This document shows positions 34,310-43,894 of a stretch of DNA of 64,000 bases, in pieces. Under the pieces are notes generated by a model. It saw only the letters and a list, made by a program, of their open reading frames with translations. It was not told the DNA's origin and did no database searches. The stretch's first letter is position 1. Each line of letters opens with the position of its first letter. The position numbers and the translations under genes were made by a program. This DNA comes from Bathynomus jamesi (taxonomy: Eukaryota > Arthropoda > Malacostraca > Isopoda > Cirolanidae): contig JAJOZX010000879.1 in NCBI GenBank assembly GCA_023014485.1, forward strand, positions 62,001 to 126,000, written 5' to 3'.

Positions 34310-36243
34310 TATAGGTATACCTTACCTTATGAACCTTATGTTGTTTCGTGCGTTGGTCTCTCTTCACACAGAGGTCAAGCTGGTGGCCCCGCCTCTAGGT
34401 CTGACCTGGTGGAGGAATGAGTTGCTTTCTTGCGCTTTCCACCATACATAGCCAGGCACGCCCGGCTCATCTGGTACTGTCCTGAGCCAGGCATCCAGTC
34501 TTTTCTTGAAGACTTCAACTTTGACCCCCGTTACGTTTCTGAGGTCCTTAGGAAGCTGGTTGAAAAGTCTTGGCCCCCTGACAACCAAGCTATTTTCCTT
34601 CAGGGTTGAGGAGGTCCCTTGTTGGGGCTTTAATTTGGGAACACTACACATTCTGCCTTTCCTATTTTCCAGTGTTGTTTGAATGGTAATTGGGTTTAGT
34701 TTTAGGTTTGGTACCAGTTTTTTGATCATTTTCCATATGTAGATTATGATGTACCTCTCTCTTCTTCTTTCCAGTGAGTACAGATTTATTTATGTAGTCT
34801 TTCCCAGTAGTTGAGTTCTTTGCAGCCATCAATCTTGGCTGTGAAATGCCTTTGCGTTTCTTCTAGTTTATTATTTTCTTCCTTTTTATATGGGGACATC
34901 AAAACTGAGCAGTATTCAAGTTTTGGTATAATCTGTTTTTAGCAGGGGAATCATTACTGTCCTGTCCCTTCTCTTGAACGTTCTTAGTACCTGTCCAGCG
35001 ACTCTTCTTGCTTTATTTATTGCTATCTGATTTTGTGTTCCGAATTTCACATCATCTGTCATTATTATCCTGAGATCAATCGCTTTCGTGCTTCTCTGAA
35101 TTTCCTGTCTATCTGGAGCATAATATGCAGTCTAAGTTCTTTTCTACCATATCTCAAGAGCTGAAAATTCTCGCCGTTGAATGACATCATGTTGTCTTCT
35201 GACCATTTGTATATTTTGTTCGTGTCCCTCTGCAAGGCCTCCACATCATGTACATTGCTGATTTTTCTGCTGATCTTTGTATCATCTGCAAAGGATGTTA
35301 CTATACTGTTGCTGTTTACTCCGCTGTCTGTCTGTTAGCATGATAATGAACAGGAGTGGGGCCAATACTGTCCCTTGTGGTACTGAGCTGCGTACTTCCG
35401 ATTCTGATGATGATATACCTTGAATTTTGATGACCTGCAGATGATCTGTAAGGAAGTTGTAGATCCATTTCCCCACTTTGCCTGTTATTCCCATATATTT
35501 AATTTTGTGTGCTATTATACCATGGTCACATTTATCGAAAGCTTTAGCAAAATCTGTGTATATAACATCGTAGTTGTCATTGCCTTCCAATGCATCTAGG
35601 ATATTATTGTAGTGTTCCATTAGTTGTGATAGGCATGATCTACCTGATCGGAATCCATGCTGATTTTCGTTGAATCTTTCCTGTGTCTCCAGGAAATCAT
35701 AAATTTTCTCTCTAACTATTCTTTCAAATACTTTGGTGAGGTGGGACATCAATGACACTGGTCTATAGTTCTTTGCTTGAGATCTGTCCCCTCCTTTATA
35801 TATAGGGACAATGTTTGCTCTTTTCAAGATGCTCAGTATTTCCCGTGTCTAGGGATCTTCTCCATATCCAGTATAAAGGTGTAGCTATTTCATTTTTACA
35901 GTTTTTAATCAATAATGCATTCCAATTGTCCAGACCTGCAGCTGAATGTGGTTTCATTTGTCCTATAGCTCTCGCTACATCTTCTGGTGTAAAATCAAAG
36001 TCTGTTATATACTCTCCTTGCAATTCCTCTTCAAAGAATGCATTTATGTCAGGTATCGCTTTGTCACTTTTTGGGTTACTGAAAACTGATTCATATTGAG
36101 CTCTCAATGTATCAGATATTTCTTTTGGATCATCGGTTAGTTCATTATTTTCCATCCTTAAGGGCCCAATAGCGGCGCACGTTTTTGTTTTCCTTTTTGT
36201 ATAGCTATAGAAGTATTTTGGATTTTCCTTTATTGCTTCTATA
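34310..36243 (-). pseudogene. LINE no. 6 (CR1/L2-like), minus strand, decayed
   Basis: A non-LTR retrotransposon lying opposite to its surroundings. From its 5' side it encodes a linker (36155-35796: PHSAAGLDNWNALLIKNCK), then RT (35827-35282: RANIVPIYKGGDRSQAKNYR, NQHGFRSGRSCLSQLMEHYN, YTDFAKAFDKCDHG, SSVPQGTVLAPLLF). After a frameshift comes SFADDTKISRKIS. The C-terminal part (34729-34364) has PRLFNQLPKDLRN and VEVFKKRLDAWL. Several stops are present. The 3' tail on this strand, near 34310-34340, contains CATAAGGTTCATAAGGTAAG, a short repeat of the kind that ends CR1/L2-group LINEs. It inserted between the family C gene and its right inverted repeat. Confidence 0.83.
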
Positions 36244-36253
36244 TATCAAATCA

Positions 36254-36556
36254 TGTATGTAGCTAACCTTTGGTTAGCTTCCACCCAAATTGTTCATTCT
36301 GACGAAGGTCAAGCTTTTCACTCCACCTTAGACATGCAGTTTAACGTGGAATCTGAACCACACCCCATCAGCAGCCGTGTCTTAACCGTTAGGCCACCTA
36401 GGGTACCCATTTATTTACCAACCACTTTCTTTATTGTGTGGAAGGATGAACAGCTGGGTTTTGCTGTGTGCCAGCTGCTGTTGGGTCTCAAACCTGGGGC
36501 AGATGGATTTGTATTCAGCGATGCTAACCACTACACCACTGAAGCGCCTTATAGCT
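36254..36556 (-). repeat. tRNA-derived SINE(s) with two Pol III promoter heads
   Basis: On the minus strand, 36548-36480 begins GCGCTTCAGTGGTGTAGTGG, with an A-box-like TAGTGGTTAGC (36533-36523) and a B box GGTTTGAGACC (36494-36484). A second head follows at 36402-36345 with TGGCCTAACGGTTAAG and GGTTCAGATTCC (36359-36348). Both have the spacing of tRNA genes without a tRNA fold good enough to call a gene. It may be one dimeric SINE or two adjacent ones. Confidence 0.7.
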
Positions 36557-36564
36557 ATATTATA

Positions 36565-36576
<12 letters not shown>

Positions 36577-36598
<22 letters not shown>
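36577..36598. repeat. (TA)n microsatellite
   Basis: A short AT dinucleotide run between the SINE and the right inverted repeat. Confidence 0.9.
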
Positions 36599-36601
<3 letters not shown>

Positions 36602-36960
36602 CTATTTGTGAAGTTATCTTAAATAAAATGCTAAAAATTTTGAACATGGACAATTTCAAATGCTTGTGGAAAACAAACCCATGGAGATCCCACTCCAATT
36701 TTTTTGCTTGAATATGCCTCATCTAAAGATCTTTACTTATGCCAATTTTCATGACCTTGAATTTTGAACTCTGACCTGAAGTCAAGGTCAAAGGTGAAAT
36801 ATAAATGCAACTTTTTTTAACTGAATGTACACACACTGTGCATAAAATTAAAGTTATTCTGCTCTTTTCTAAGCATTTTGACACCAAAATCATTAAAATC
36901 CATCCATTAGATCCTGAGTTATGGGTCAAAATCACGAGGTTATGCTGCTGATGAAGGTTA
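36597..36960. repeat. Right inverted repeat matching 30650-31025
   Basis: Reverse complement of the inner part of the left repeat, including GAACTATTTGTGAAGTTATC and CATGACCTTGAATTTTGAAC. It has AGGTCA hexamers at 36752-36757, 36772-36777 and 36785-36790. The third is followed by A and AGGTGA, one base from a direct repeat with 1-bp spacing. The outermost end (CATTCCATG...) is lost here, at about 36960. Confidence 0.75.
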
Positions 36961-37182
36961 CGAACAAGACAAGGAAATGACAAGCGAAAAGTGAGGCAGA
37001 ATTAAGGAAGAAGCTGCATTTTTTAGTTCTTGGTGGTGTCCTCTGGTGGATGCTTCGGAAAATACCACAGCATCTGTATTTTCTGTGGGCCTGTTTCATG
37101 CCCATGTGTAGCTGTAATGGCTGTTTTTTGATTCCATGCTATTTGAGAATGGCAGGGAAAGGAAATTCCTTTGTTTGCCCAC

Positions 37183-37215
<33 letters not shown>

Positions 37216-37223
37216 TATAGTAG
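36961..37223. other. Unassigned stretch ending in a (TA)n run
   Basis: No protein motif is visible. A (TA)n run occupies about 37183-37219. Confidence 0.45.
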
Positions 37224-37583
37224 CAGATTATAATGGGGGCAAAGGGGGCATTTGCCCCCAGCCCCAGATGCTGACTGGCCCCAAGAAACTATGTAAACAC
37301 TATAATCTACCACTGAAATAATTGGTTGACTGAGGAAGAAAAAAAAATTCTAGATTCCGCTTCTACAAAACCTAGTTTAGTATTCCATTTATGTGAGCAA
37401 AGTATACATTTTCTGTAATCACATCTTTGTTTTTGTTTCATTTTCTGTTGATCGATCCCAGTCAGCTGATCACATCACTCGTGTATGATGTATCAGGTAA
37501 AGAATTTTTTTCGTGTTTTTCTAGTGACACCAGCCCAAAAATATTCATTGCCCCCGGCACTAACAATGCTTAATCCGACCCTG
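37224..37583. mobile_element. hAT-like MITE between TA repeats
   Basis: The left end is CAGATTATAATGGGGGCAAA; the right end is the complement of CAGGGTCGGATTAAGCATTG. Inside are G-rich and C-rich blocks (GGGGGCATTTGCCCCC) like those of the MITE at 16175. Both flanks are (TA)n, so a target duplication cannot be proved. Confidence 0.65.
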
Positions 37584-37992
37584 TATATATATATATATAA
37601 TCATAAATTTTCAAAAAACTATTTTATATTTTAGGTCAGACTTATACTTCATTAATACCATGTATGGAGTGAGTTAATAGATGCAGATATTTTCATTGAT
37701 GAACCAACTCTGATAGACTGACAATCTTTTCTTGAAATGTGTCATCCTAATTTTAAATATGAATTTTAAGTTCATGCCACTGTGACAATAATATATATTA
37801 AATAATAAATAATTACAATAAAGTATTTATGGAAGTTGGTACCTCAAACTACAGCCTCAATGTCAGTGAACTAACCTAAAGACCTTATTCAGTACCAAAC
37901 ATTTTGAAATAGACCTTTTGAATTTGAACACTATTACTATTATTAGTTTAATAAATCTTAACTAGCAAATAAAAGTTTATAATGATGCTAAC
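37584..37992 (-). other. Probable intron downstream of the host exon, no gene recognised
   Basis: AT-rich sequence without recognised repeats or motifs. It starts (on the minus strand) with a GT at the exon's donor site and is therefore most likely host intron. Confidence 0.5.
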
Positions 37993-38158
37993 CTTTTGGA
38001 CTGAATGAAGGTTGTACCAGAGTGTCTGCTAAAGTAAACCAAATAAGGCCCAGTGTCATAAAAAGGCAAGCAGCAACTTGAGCAACACTGTACCTCTTCT
38101 TCAGAATCAACACAGATCCCATCATCACAGGTATAAGTTTGCAGGATTTAAAAATAAC
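37993..38158 (-). CDS. SLC35B3: Internal exon of a PAPS transporter (SLC35B3-like)
   Basis: A 166-bp exon on the minus strand, between AG (38159-38160) and GT (37991-37992), encodes 55 residues plus the first base of a Gly codon. It reads VIFKSCKLIPVMMGSVLILK, then KRYSVAQVAACLFMTLGLIW, then FTLADTLVQPSFSPK. This matches the conserved stretch of SLC35B3/PAPST2 transporters (VIFK.CKLIPVM.G, KRY, LGLIWFTLAD), including human and fly proteins as I know them. SLC35B3 carries PAPS, the sulfate donor, into the Golgi. The exon spans two hydrophobic membrane segments. It has no stop or frameshift, so it is probably a live gene. Flanking exons are not visible here, so its introns must hold many of the surrounding elements. 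SLC35B2 or B4 are less likely. Confidence 0.78.
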
Positions 38159-38311
38159 CTATAAATAGACAGGTAAGGTGAGTACCACCAAAATTAGATG
38201 GGAGGGGTTCAATTTGGTATGGGCCCAATACCATGACACAATGACAGAGTTTGTACATACCTAATTTAAGTGGGCAGGGAAAAAAATTTGAACACATAAC
38301 AACTAGAAGTC

Positions 38312-38497
38312 TTATACACTGCTATTGTTCAAATGCTTTTGTATTTGTCAGTAATCATAGGGTCATTCCATGTCAACTCAGCCATAAAATGGTAATTTTT
38401 GCACTTACCATCTCAGATTTTAATGATATTTGGTATATTAGTGTACATAGAGGAGAAACTGAAATTCCCCAATTATTAGAACTGGCTGATATAAGGT
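38312..38497. repeat. Duplicated segment, copy 1 (partner at 43324-43510)
   Basis: About 186 bp from CTTATACACTGCTATTGTTC to GGCTGATATAAGGT, nearly identical to 43324-43510. It contains the transposon-like terminus GGGTCATTCCATGTCAACTC near 38359 but also about 45 bp outside it, so the repeat is not simply a transposon end. Confidence 0.8.
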
Positions 38498-38655
38498 CAC
38501 AAAATTGTGAACTTTGACCTTTGTTTTGAGCCAGTGGCTAATTTCAAATTACCATTGCTACATAACTAATGAAGCTACAATACTGATTTTGGTGTCATTT
38601 GAAAGTTGTTGAGTAGCCCTTTCTGCTACTTTCCACACCAAAAATCTCTAAAATA
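38360..38655. repeat. Probable left terminal region of family C copy C2
   Basis: Begins GGGTCATTCCATGTCAACTC and continues with 'TTTTAATGATATTTGG' and 'CTGATTTTGGTGTCATTTGA', which resemble the order of blocks inside the 30519 repeat. It is interrupted at 38656 by a palindromic mariner and resumes at 39575 with CTATAACCTTGACCTTTGAT, again holding an AGGTCA half-site. The family C2 gene follows. Confidence 0.55.
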
Positions 38656-39572
38656 CAGGGTGTCCCAGAATTAACTATCTATTTCAATGAAATCGGACAA
38701 ATTTTTTAAAAACACACTTTTATTTATGTTTATCATGTTTAATATATGTTAAAAATGTATAAATTTCTAATTTTTTTTCATAATTTTATTTTCATAATTT
38801 TTTCATTATCTGGTCCAATGAAAGACTGTCTGAAGTCATAGAATGGCAGAGAGACTCTCCAAAAGTTAATGTGTGGCTTGGAATGACCAAATCCAAAATT
38901 TATGGCCCATTCTTCTTTGCAGAAGCAACTGTAACAGGTACCGTCTACCTTGATATGCTTCAGCAGTTTCTCGAACCACAGCTTCTTGATGATGGCATTC
39001 TTGATAATGTTGTGTTTCAACAAGAAGCATTGATCTTTTGGCGATAAACCTTTGTTTTTATGAAACCCCATGCAAAGAAATCTAGGGGTGTCAAATCCGG
39101 AGAACGCGGAGGCCAAGGTCGAGGTCCTCCACGTCCAATCCACCGATTCGGAAGGCGTCTGTTGAGGTATTCTCGAACAATTAGAGCATAATGACATGGT
39201 GCTCCATCTTGTTGAAACACAACATTATCAAGAATGCCATCATCAAGAAGCTGTGGTTCGAGAAACTGCTGAAGCATATCAAGGTAGACGGTACCTGTTA
39301 CAGTTGCTTCCGCAAAGAAGAATGGGCCATAAATTTTGGATTTGGTCATTCCAAGCCACACATTAACTTTTGGAGAGTCTCTTTGCCATTCTATGACTTC
39401 AGACGGTCTTTCTTTGGACCAGATAATGAAAAAATTATGAAAATAAAATTATGAAAAAAATTTAGAAATTTATACATTTTTAACACATATTAAACATGAT
39501 AAACATAAATAGAAGTGTGTTTTTAAAAAATTTGTCCGATTTCATTGAAATAGTTAATTCTGGGACACCCTG
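38656..39572 (-). mobile_element. Palindromic mariner derivative
   Basis: A 917-bp element flanked by TA (38654-38655 and 39573-39574) with ends CAGGGTGTCCCAGAATTAAC. The first 368 bp (38656-39023) are the near-perfect reverse complement of the last 368 (39205-39572), with a unique 181-bp loop. The coding arm is the minus-strand one; the other arm is a second, inverted copy of the same transposase segment. Such head-to-head forms arise by rearrangement during transposition or repair. Confidence 0.88.
39017..39361 (-). pseudogene. mariner transposase fragment (DD41D type)
   Basis: The minus-strand frame encodes the middle of a mariner transposase: MWLGMTKSKIYGPFFFAEAT, QQDGAPCHYALIVREYLNRR, then SPDLTPLDFFAWGFIKTKV. 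By my count 41 residues lie between the Asp of QQDGAP and the last Asp of TPLDF, which fits the DD41D mariner lineage. The N-terminal DNA-binding region, the first catalytic Asp and the C terminus are absent. The opposite arm repeats part of the segment on the plus strand (about 38827-39020). Confidence 0.82.
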
Positions 39573-39839
39573 TATAAAACAAAAAGTTCTCTATAACCTT
39601 GACCTTTGATCATGAATAAAAAAATATACCTTCTCAATTTTATTCAAGATTTTGTACATATATATTCTCAGGCAAGTGGAACATGTGTTGAAAAGCTTAT
39701 GAGTGGCCAATGAATGGTATGATAATGAAGTTATTTTAACTAATACTATGTTGAAATTGTTTTTACTGACATGTCATATTAATCTAATATTTAGGTACCA
39801 CACCTAGTAATATTATATACCTACTTATATCAATATTAA

Positions 39840-41288
39840 CATTTCATTATTATTGTACAGGACCATATACATATGTTCCAATCTGACTGAAAAGCTATAA
39901 AGTTCACACCTGACTACATATGCTGATGAACTAATAAATGAACTAAAAGAAAAATTCAATAAAGAGGCCAAGAGAAGTGAAAAGATAAAGGTTCTAACTG
40001 TATTACCCAAAGGTTGGAGTGAGAGAAAAGTAGCTGCACAATTCACCACAACAAGGCACACAGCATCAGTTGTCAAAAAACTTGTTAAAGAACTGCATGT
40101 CCTTTCAGATCCAAATCCAAAGGCTGGAAAGTTAATTGAATAAAACACTTGAGACAATATAAAAGCATTTTATCTTTCAGAAGACATCAGTAGAATAATG
40201 CCCAGTAAAAAGGACTACTTTAGCATTGTTGACAGAGGAGAGAGGAAGCATTTTCAGAAGCATCTTCTGCTTTGCAATTTAACAGAAGCTTATCAGCTTT
40301 TCAAAGAAACCCTTTAGTAAAGGTGGGCTTCAGCAAATTTGCAGAGCTGCATCCAAAGTAATGTGTTATTGCTGGAGCATCAGGAACACACTCAGTATGT
40401 ATGTACCACCCATCAGAATGCTAAGCTTATGTTTGTAGTTTGTAAGAGCTAAATTAGATAAACTAACAGAAAATTATGAAAACCCTATCAAGCATGTACA
40501 ACAATGTCTTACTGTGATTGAGTGCAATCCTCCCTCACAACAATGCTACCTCAGGAAATGTGAACAATGTGGAGAGACAGTACAATTGAAAGAGAGACTC
40601 CAAAATATTTTTGATGGAAATTGCATTGATTCAATACAATTCAAGAAGTGAACCAATACAGACAGGTCCACTCTTGAATCAATTCACCTTAGTTTAGATG
40701 AATATATTGAACATTTTTGTAGCAAACTTCAATACCAAATGCATGACTTCAGGACCAGGATGCAAGGAACTTATTACTGTGAAACTAAAATGTCTTTGAA
40801 AGCTGGTGAAGGCCTTGTAGTGTGTGACACTGCAGAAAATTACTCTTTTGTCCTCCAAGATGAGGTGCAGAGGTTTCACTGAAACAATCAGATGGCAACT
40901 ATTTATCTATTTGTTTTGTATTACAACAAGCAAGATGAGATTGCTCACCTGGGTTTTGTTGTCATATCAGAGAGCAACATCTATAACACAGTTGCAGTGC
41001 ATTTGTTTCAAAAGCATCTAATATGCTTCATAAAAGAGAACATTCCATCCATCAACAAAATCATATACTTTTCCAATGGCTGTGCAGGACAATATAAAAA
41101 CTAAGAACTTCTTAAATCTTTGTCATCACAGAGATGACTTTGGAATTGATGCACGGTGGAATTTTTTTATAAGTCATGGTGTCAAGGAACAGGTTCAGAA
41201 GACTTTTACTTGGAAATCTCAGGGAAATATATGGGCAATACAAGGATACTGTACAATCGCAGTAGGTGCATTCCAAGACAGATCATAA
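39840..41288 (+). pseudogene. Family C transposase-like gene, copy C2, decayed
   Basis: Opens with a recognisable N-terminal part: DELINELKEKFNKEAKRSEK, VLTVLPKGWSERKVAAQF, VVKKLVKELHVLSDPNPKAG. A stop at 40141 is followed by PSKKDYFSIVDRGERKHFQK, LLLCNLTEAYQLFKETL and GFSKFAELHPK, then VIAGASGTHSVCM. The central region survives only as frame fragments; TAENYSFVLQDE-like and IYFSNGCAGQYKN-like blocks occur at about 40830-41100, and NFLNLCHHRDDFG soon after. It ends in a run of 33 A (41293-41325). This copy is more decayed than C4. Confidence 0.65.
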
Positions 41289-41292
41289 AAAG

Positions 41293-41325
<33 letters not shown>
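41293..41325 (+). repeat. Poly(A) run
   Basis: Thirty-three consecutive A following 'gatcataaaaag'. It sits where family C2 breaks off. It could be a retroposition tail or simple-sequence expansion. Confidence 0.85.
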
Positions 41326-41328
<3 letters not shown>

Positions 41329-41779
41329 ATCTGACACCACACCCTCTCTAATTTTTCTGTAAGTTGGTGTATACTATTGCCTATACTAAGAACCGCCAAA
41401 TTTAAAGTATTAGCTCAATCAGACTTACAGTTCAAAAGTTATGGGGCCCCCAACCATACTTTATGAATCCCACATTTTTTTAAATTTAATTTTCTTTGCT
41501 CTTTGTTTGAAAGAGAATTTCATAAAGAATAACATTGCTTGGAGCTTCAAAAACTCTACAATTTTAAATTTAAAAGTTATTTAGAAATTACTGTACTCTT
41601 TTGGGGGGCCTAAAATCTCCAAAGCAGAAAAATTTAAAATTCTTAACAAAAAATCAACACTAATATGTTGTGTATACATTAGAAAAGAGAAAATACAGAG
41701 GTTATATGAAAAAAAAACATTTCTTAAGATTATTTACTCAGACTATAGTAGCAGTATTTCCTAGTTTATCAGCCAAAAA

Positions 41780-42850
41780 AAAAAAACAATAAAAAAGAGC
41801 ACCACTTTCATGTTATTTTTCGTTTCAATAAGTTTTATTTCTTTCAAATTGAAGGAATATATAATTTTAATTCCAGGAATAATATTTGGATCTGACATGC
41901 CACATACAAAATTATTCTTCAAAATCCAACAAATTTCAGCTTTCTCAGGAAAGTGATACCTATTTGATATTCTTGTCACAGATCTATGTAAAAACTGACT
42001 CTATAATCCCCAAATTCCTCTGAAACTTCTAAAATAATACCAATCCAATGTTTATCATCATACCTGCATGTAACATACTGACCAATGTTATATTCAATTG
42101 CTACTGAGTTTTCAACATTGTCAGTGCTGACTTCATTTTCATCTTCTGTTGACCAACAAATGTTAAACTGCATAAAGTCTTCACTCTGTGATATTTGATA
42201 AACCTGTATTACATTGGTTTGCACAGGTCCATTTTGCGAAACCCATGAGTTCCCTTCACCTGTAAAGCTTTGGCGAATCTATTGTCCAGTAAAGTTTCTT
42301 TATTGTGTAAGACTTGCTCTTTAGAAACATAAAATTTGTATCCCCTAAAAATGATTCTTACAGAAGTTGTACAATGCTTTAGGTGTTAAGATATGGTCAG
42401 ATTGTGGTCTTTGTAAACTAGCCTTTGCTACACCTCTTTTATTGTACCACCAATGCCATCACAGGCATTTTTCCCATGGCTAGTAGCAAAGAAGTACCAT
42501 TCACATTTTATACCAAATTCTTGCGCATGATGGCATATGTTGATGAAATTTTTACAGTTCTTATACTGGCCACCACAGCAATCTCAAAAATAGTATATTT
42601 TACCTATGTTCATTTCCTTAATCAAAACCTGTTGAAATGTGTAAACAGCAAAAGTTGTGTTCTAAACAGTCACTTATAAAGCAGTAGCTACTGTGATCTA
42701 ATTCCCCATTATCAATCTCATAATATACAATAAGTGAGTGAAGTGTAACCTGATTATTTGCCAATGGAAACTTTTGGAAGTATGGAAAACTATACATGCC
42801 GACAATATGGTATTGTATATGGTACCCTTATTTCTTAATTAAATACAAAT
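41780..42850 (-). pseudogene. Family C transposase-like gene, copy C3, minus strand
   Basis: The C-terminal half of a family C gene, opposed to C2. On the minus strand from about 42840 it shows VTLHSLIVYYEIDNG, a probable catalytic block (CCGGQYKNCKNFINICHH, replacing DGCAGQYKN), EWYFFATSHGKNACDGIGGT, and VKGTHGFRK. It ends with the small C-terminal module (YVTCRYDDKHWIGIILEVSE) at 42100-41990 and PEKAEICWILKNNF. Two or more frameshifts and stops are visible. The N-terminal half is absent. Confidence 0.65.
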
Positions 42851-43219
42851 TATTAGTTTATTAAATTAAATAACTACAAAATTCCCTCTGGATTGGCAAC
42901 AAAGCCTATTGGGAATGGAAATAATTGCCATACATAGAACCTACTATGTAGGCATTGGGCCTGCATAAAAAGAAAAACTATTTCCTATCAAAATTTTCCA
43001 TCACTGATGCATGAAAATTACTTCAAAAGAAGAAATAATTGAAACACAAAAATTAGACATCTGGGGACTTCATAAAGTAAGCTAATTTTTAAGACAAAGA
43101 AATTTATATAAGCTCATCTCAGGGCTGCTTAGTTACGAGCATTGCTTTTAGTCAAGGAAGATGTGCTTAATCTTCCTAAAAGTTCTGAGTGAAAACCTAA
43201 TGGTATAAAACTAGTAGCA
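42851..43219. other. Stretch with no recognised gene
   Basis: AT-rich sequence on the 5' side of C3. It may contain a decayed intron of that gene. No motif is recognised. Confidence 0.35.
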
Positions 43220-43790
43220 CAAAAGGATAGGCCTATTCCTTCAGGTATTTAAGTATAGTGAATTGCTTATATTAAACTCCTTTAGCAACTCCATCACCTA
43301 CAACGAAAGAGAGGCACAATAGACTTATACACTGCTATTGTTCAAATGCTTTTGTATTTGTCAGTAATCATAGGGTCATTCCATGTCAACTCAGCCATAA
43401 AATGGTAATTTTTGCACTTACCATCTCAGATTTTAATGATATTTGGTATATTAGTGTACATAGAGGAGAAACTGAAATTCCCCAATTATTAGAGCTGGCT
43501 GATATAAGGTGAGGGCCAACAAGTGAGGGCCAACAAAATAATAAGGTATGGTAATTTCCTTTTTTTCTACCATTAGGCAGCACTAAATACTAAAGACAAA
43601 TAAATTTAACATTAACCAAAAAACTACTTTACAAGGTCTTTTGAAAACCTCTACACACAACTTTTTAACAAAAAAATGTAGGGGTTTTGCCATCAACCCT
43701 TGCACCAATATCTGGCAGAAATTTCCATTGGATGACCAAGTTGATTGCAACCAACCATAAACCTATATAGCTTTTTTATATGGTGGCCCT
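43220..43790. repeat. Dispersed repeat R, copy 2, with inserted duplicate segment
   Basis: Similar to 8521-8890 from AAAGGATAGGCCTATTCCTT onward. It is interrupted by a 187-bp block (43324-43510) that is nearly identical to 38312-38497. The right junction has a tandem duplicate of GTGAGGGCCAACAA, as if made during repair. No coding sequence. Confidence 0.7.
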
Positions 43791-43894
43791 CGTGTGGGGA
43801 CCTGACCCCTCTAAAATTTACATGAACACAAAGAGGCTAGGCTTAGCTTGTTTGGCCTAACCCTAACTCTACTTTACTGTACCTAACATAATAA

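Noticed and set aside
36480..36548. Functional tRNA gene on the minus strand
   Set aside because: Pol III boxes are present, but the acceptor stem does not pair and it is followed by a SINE body.
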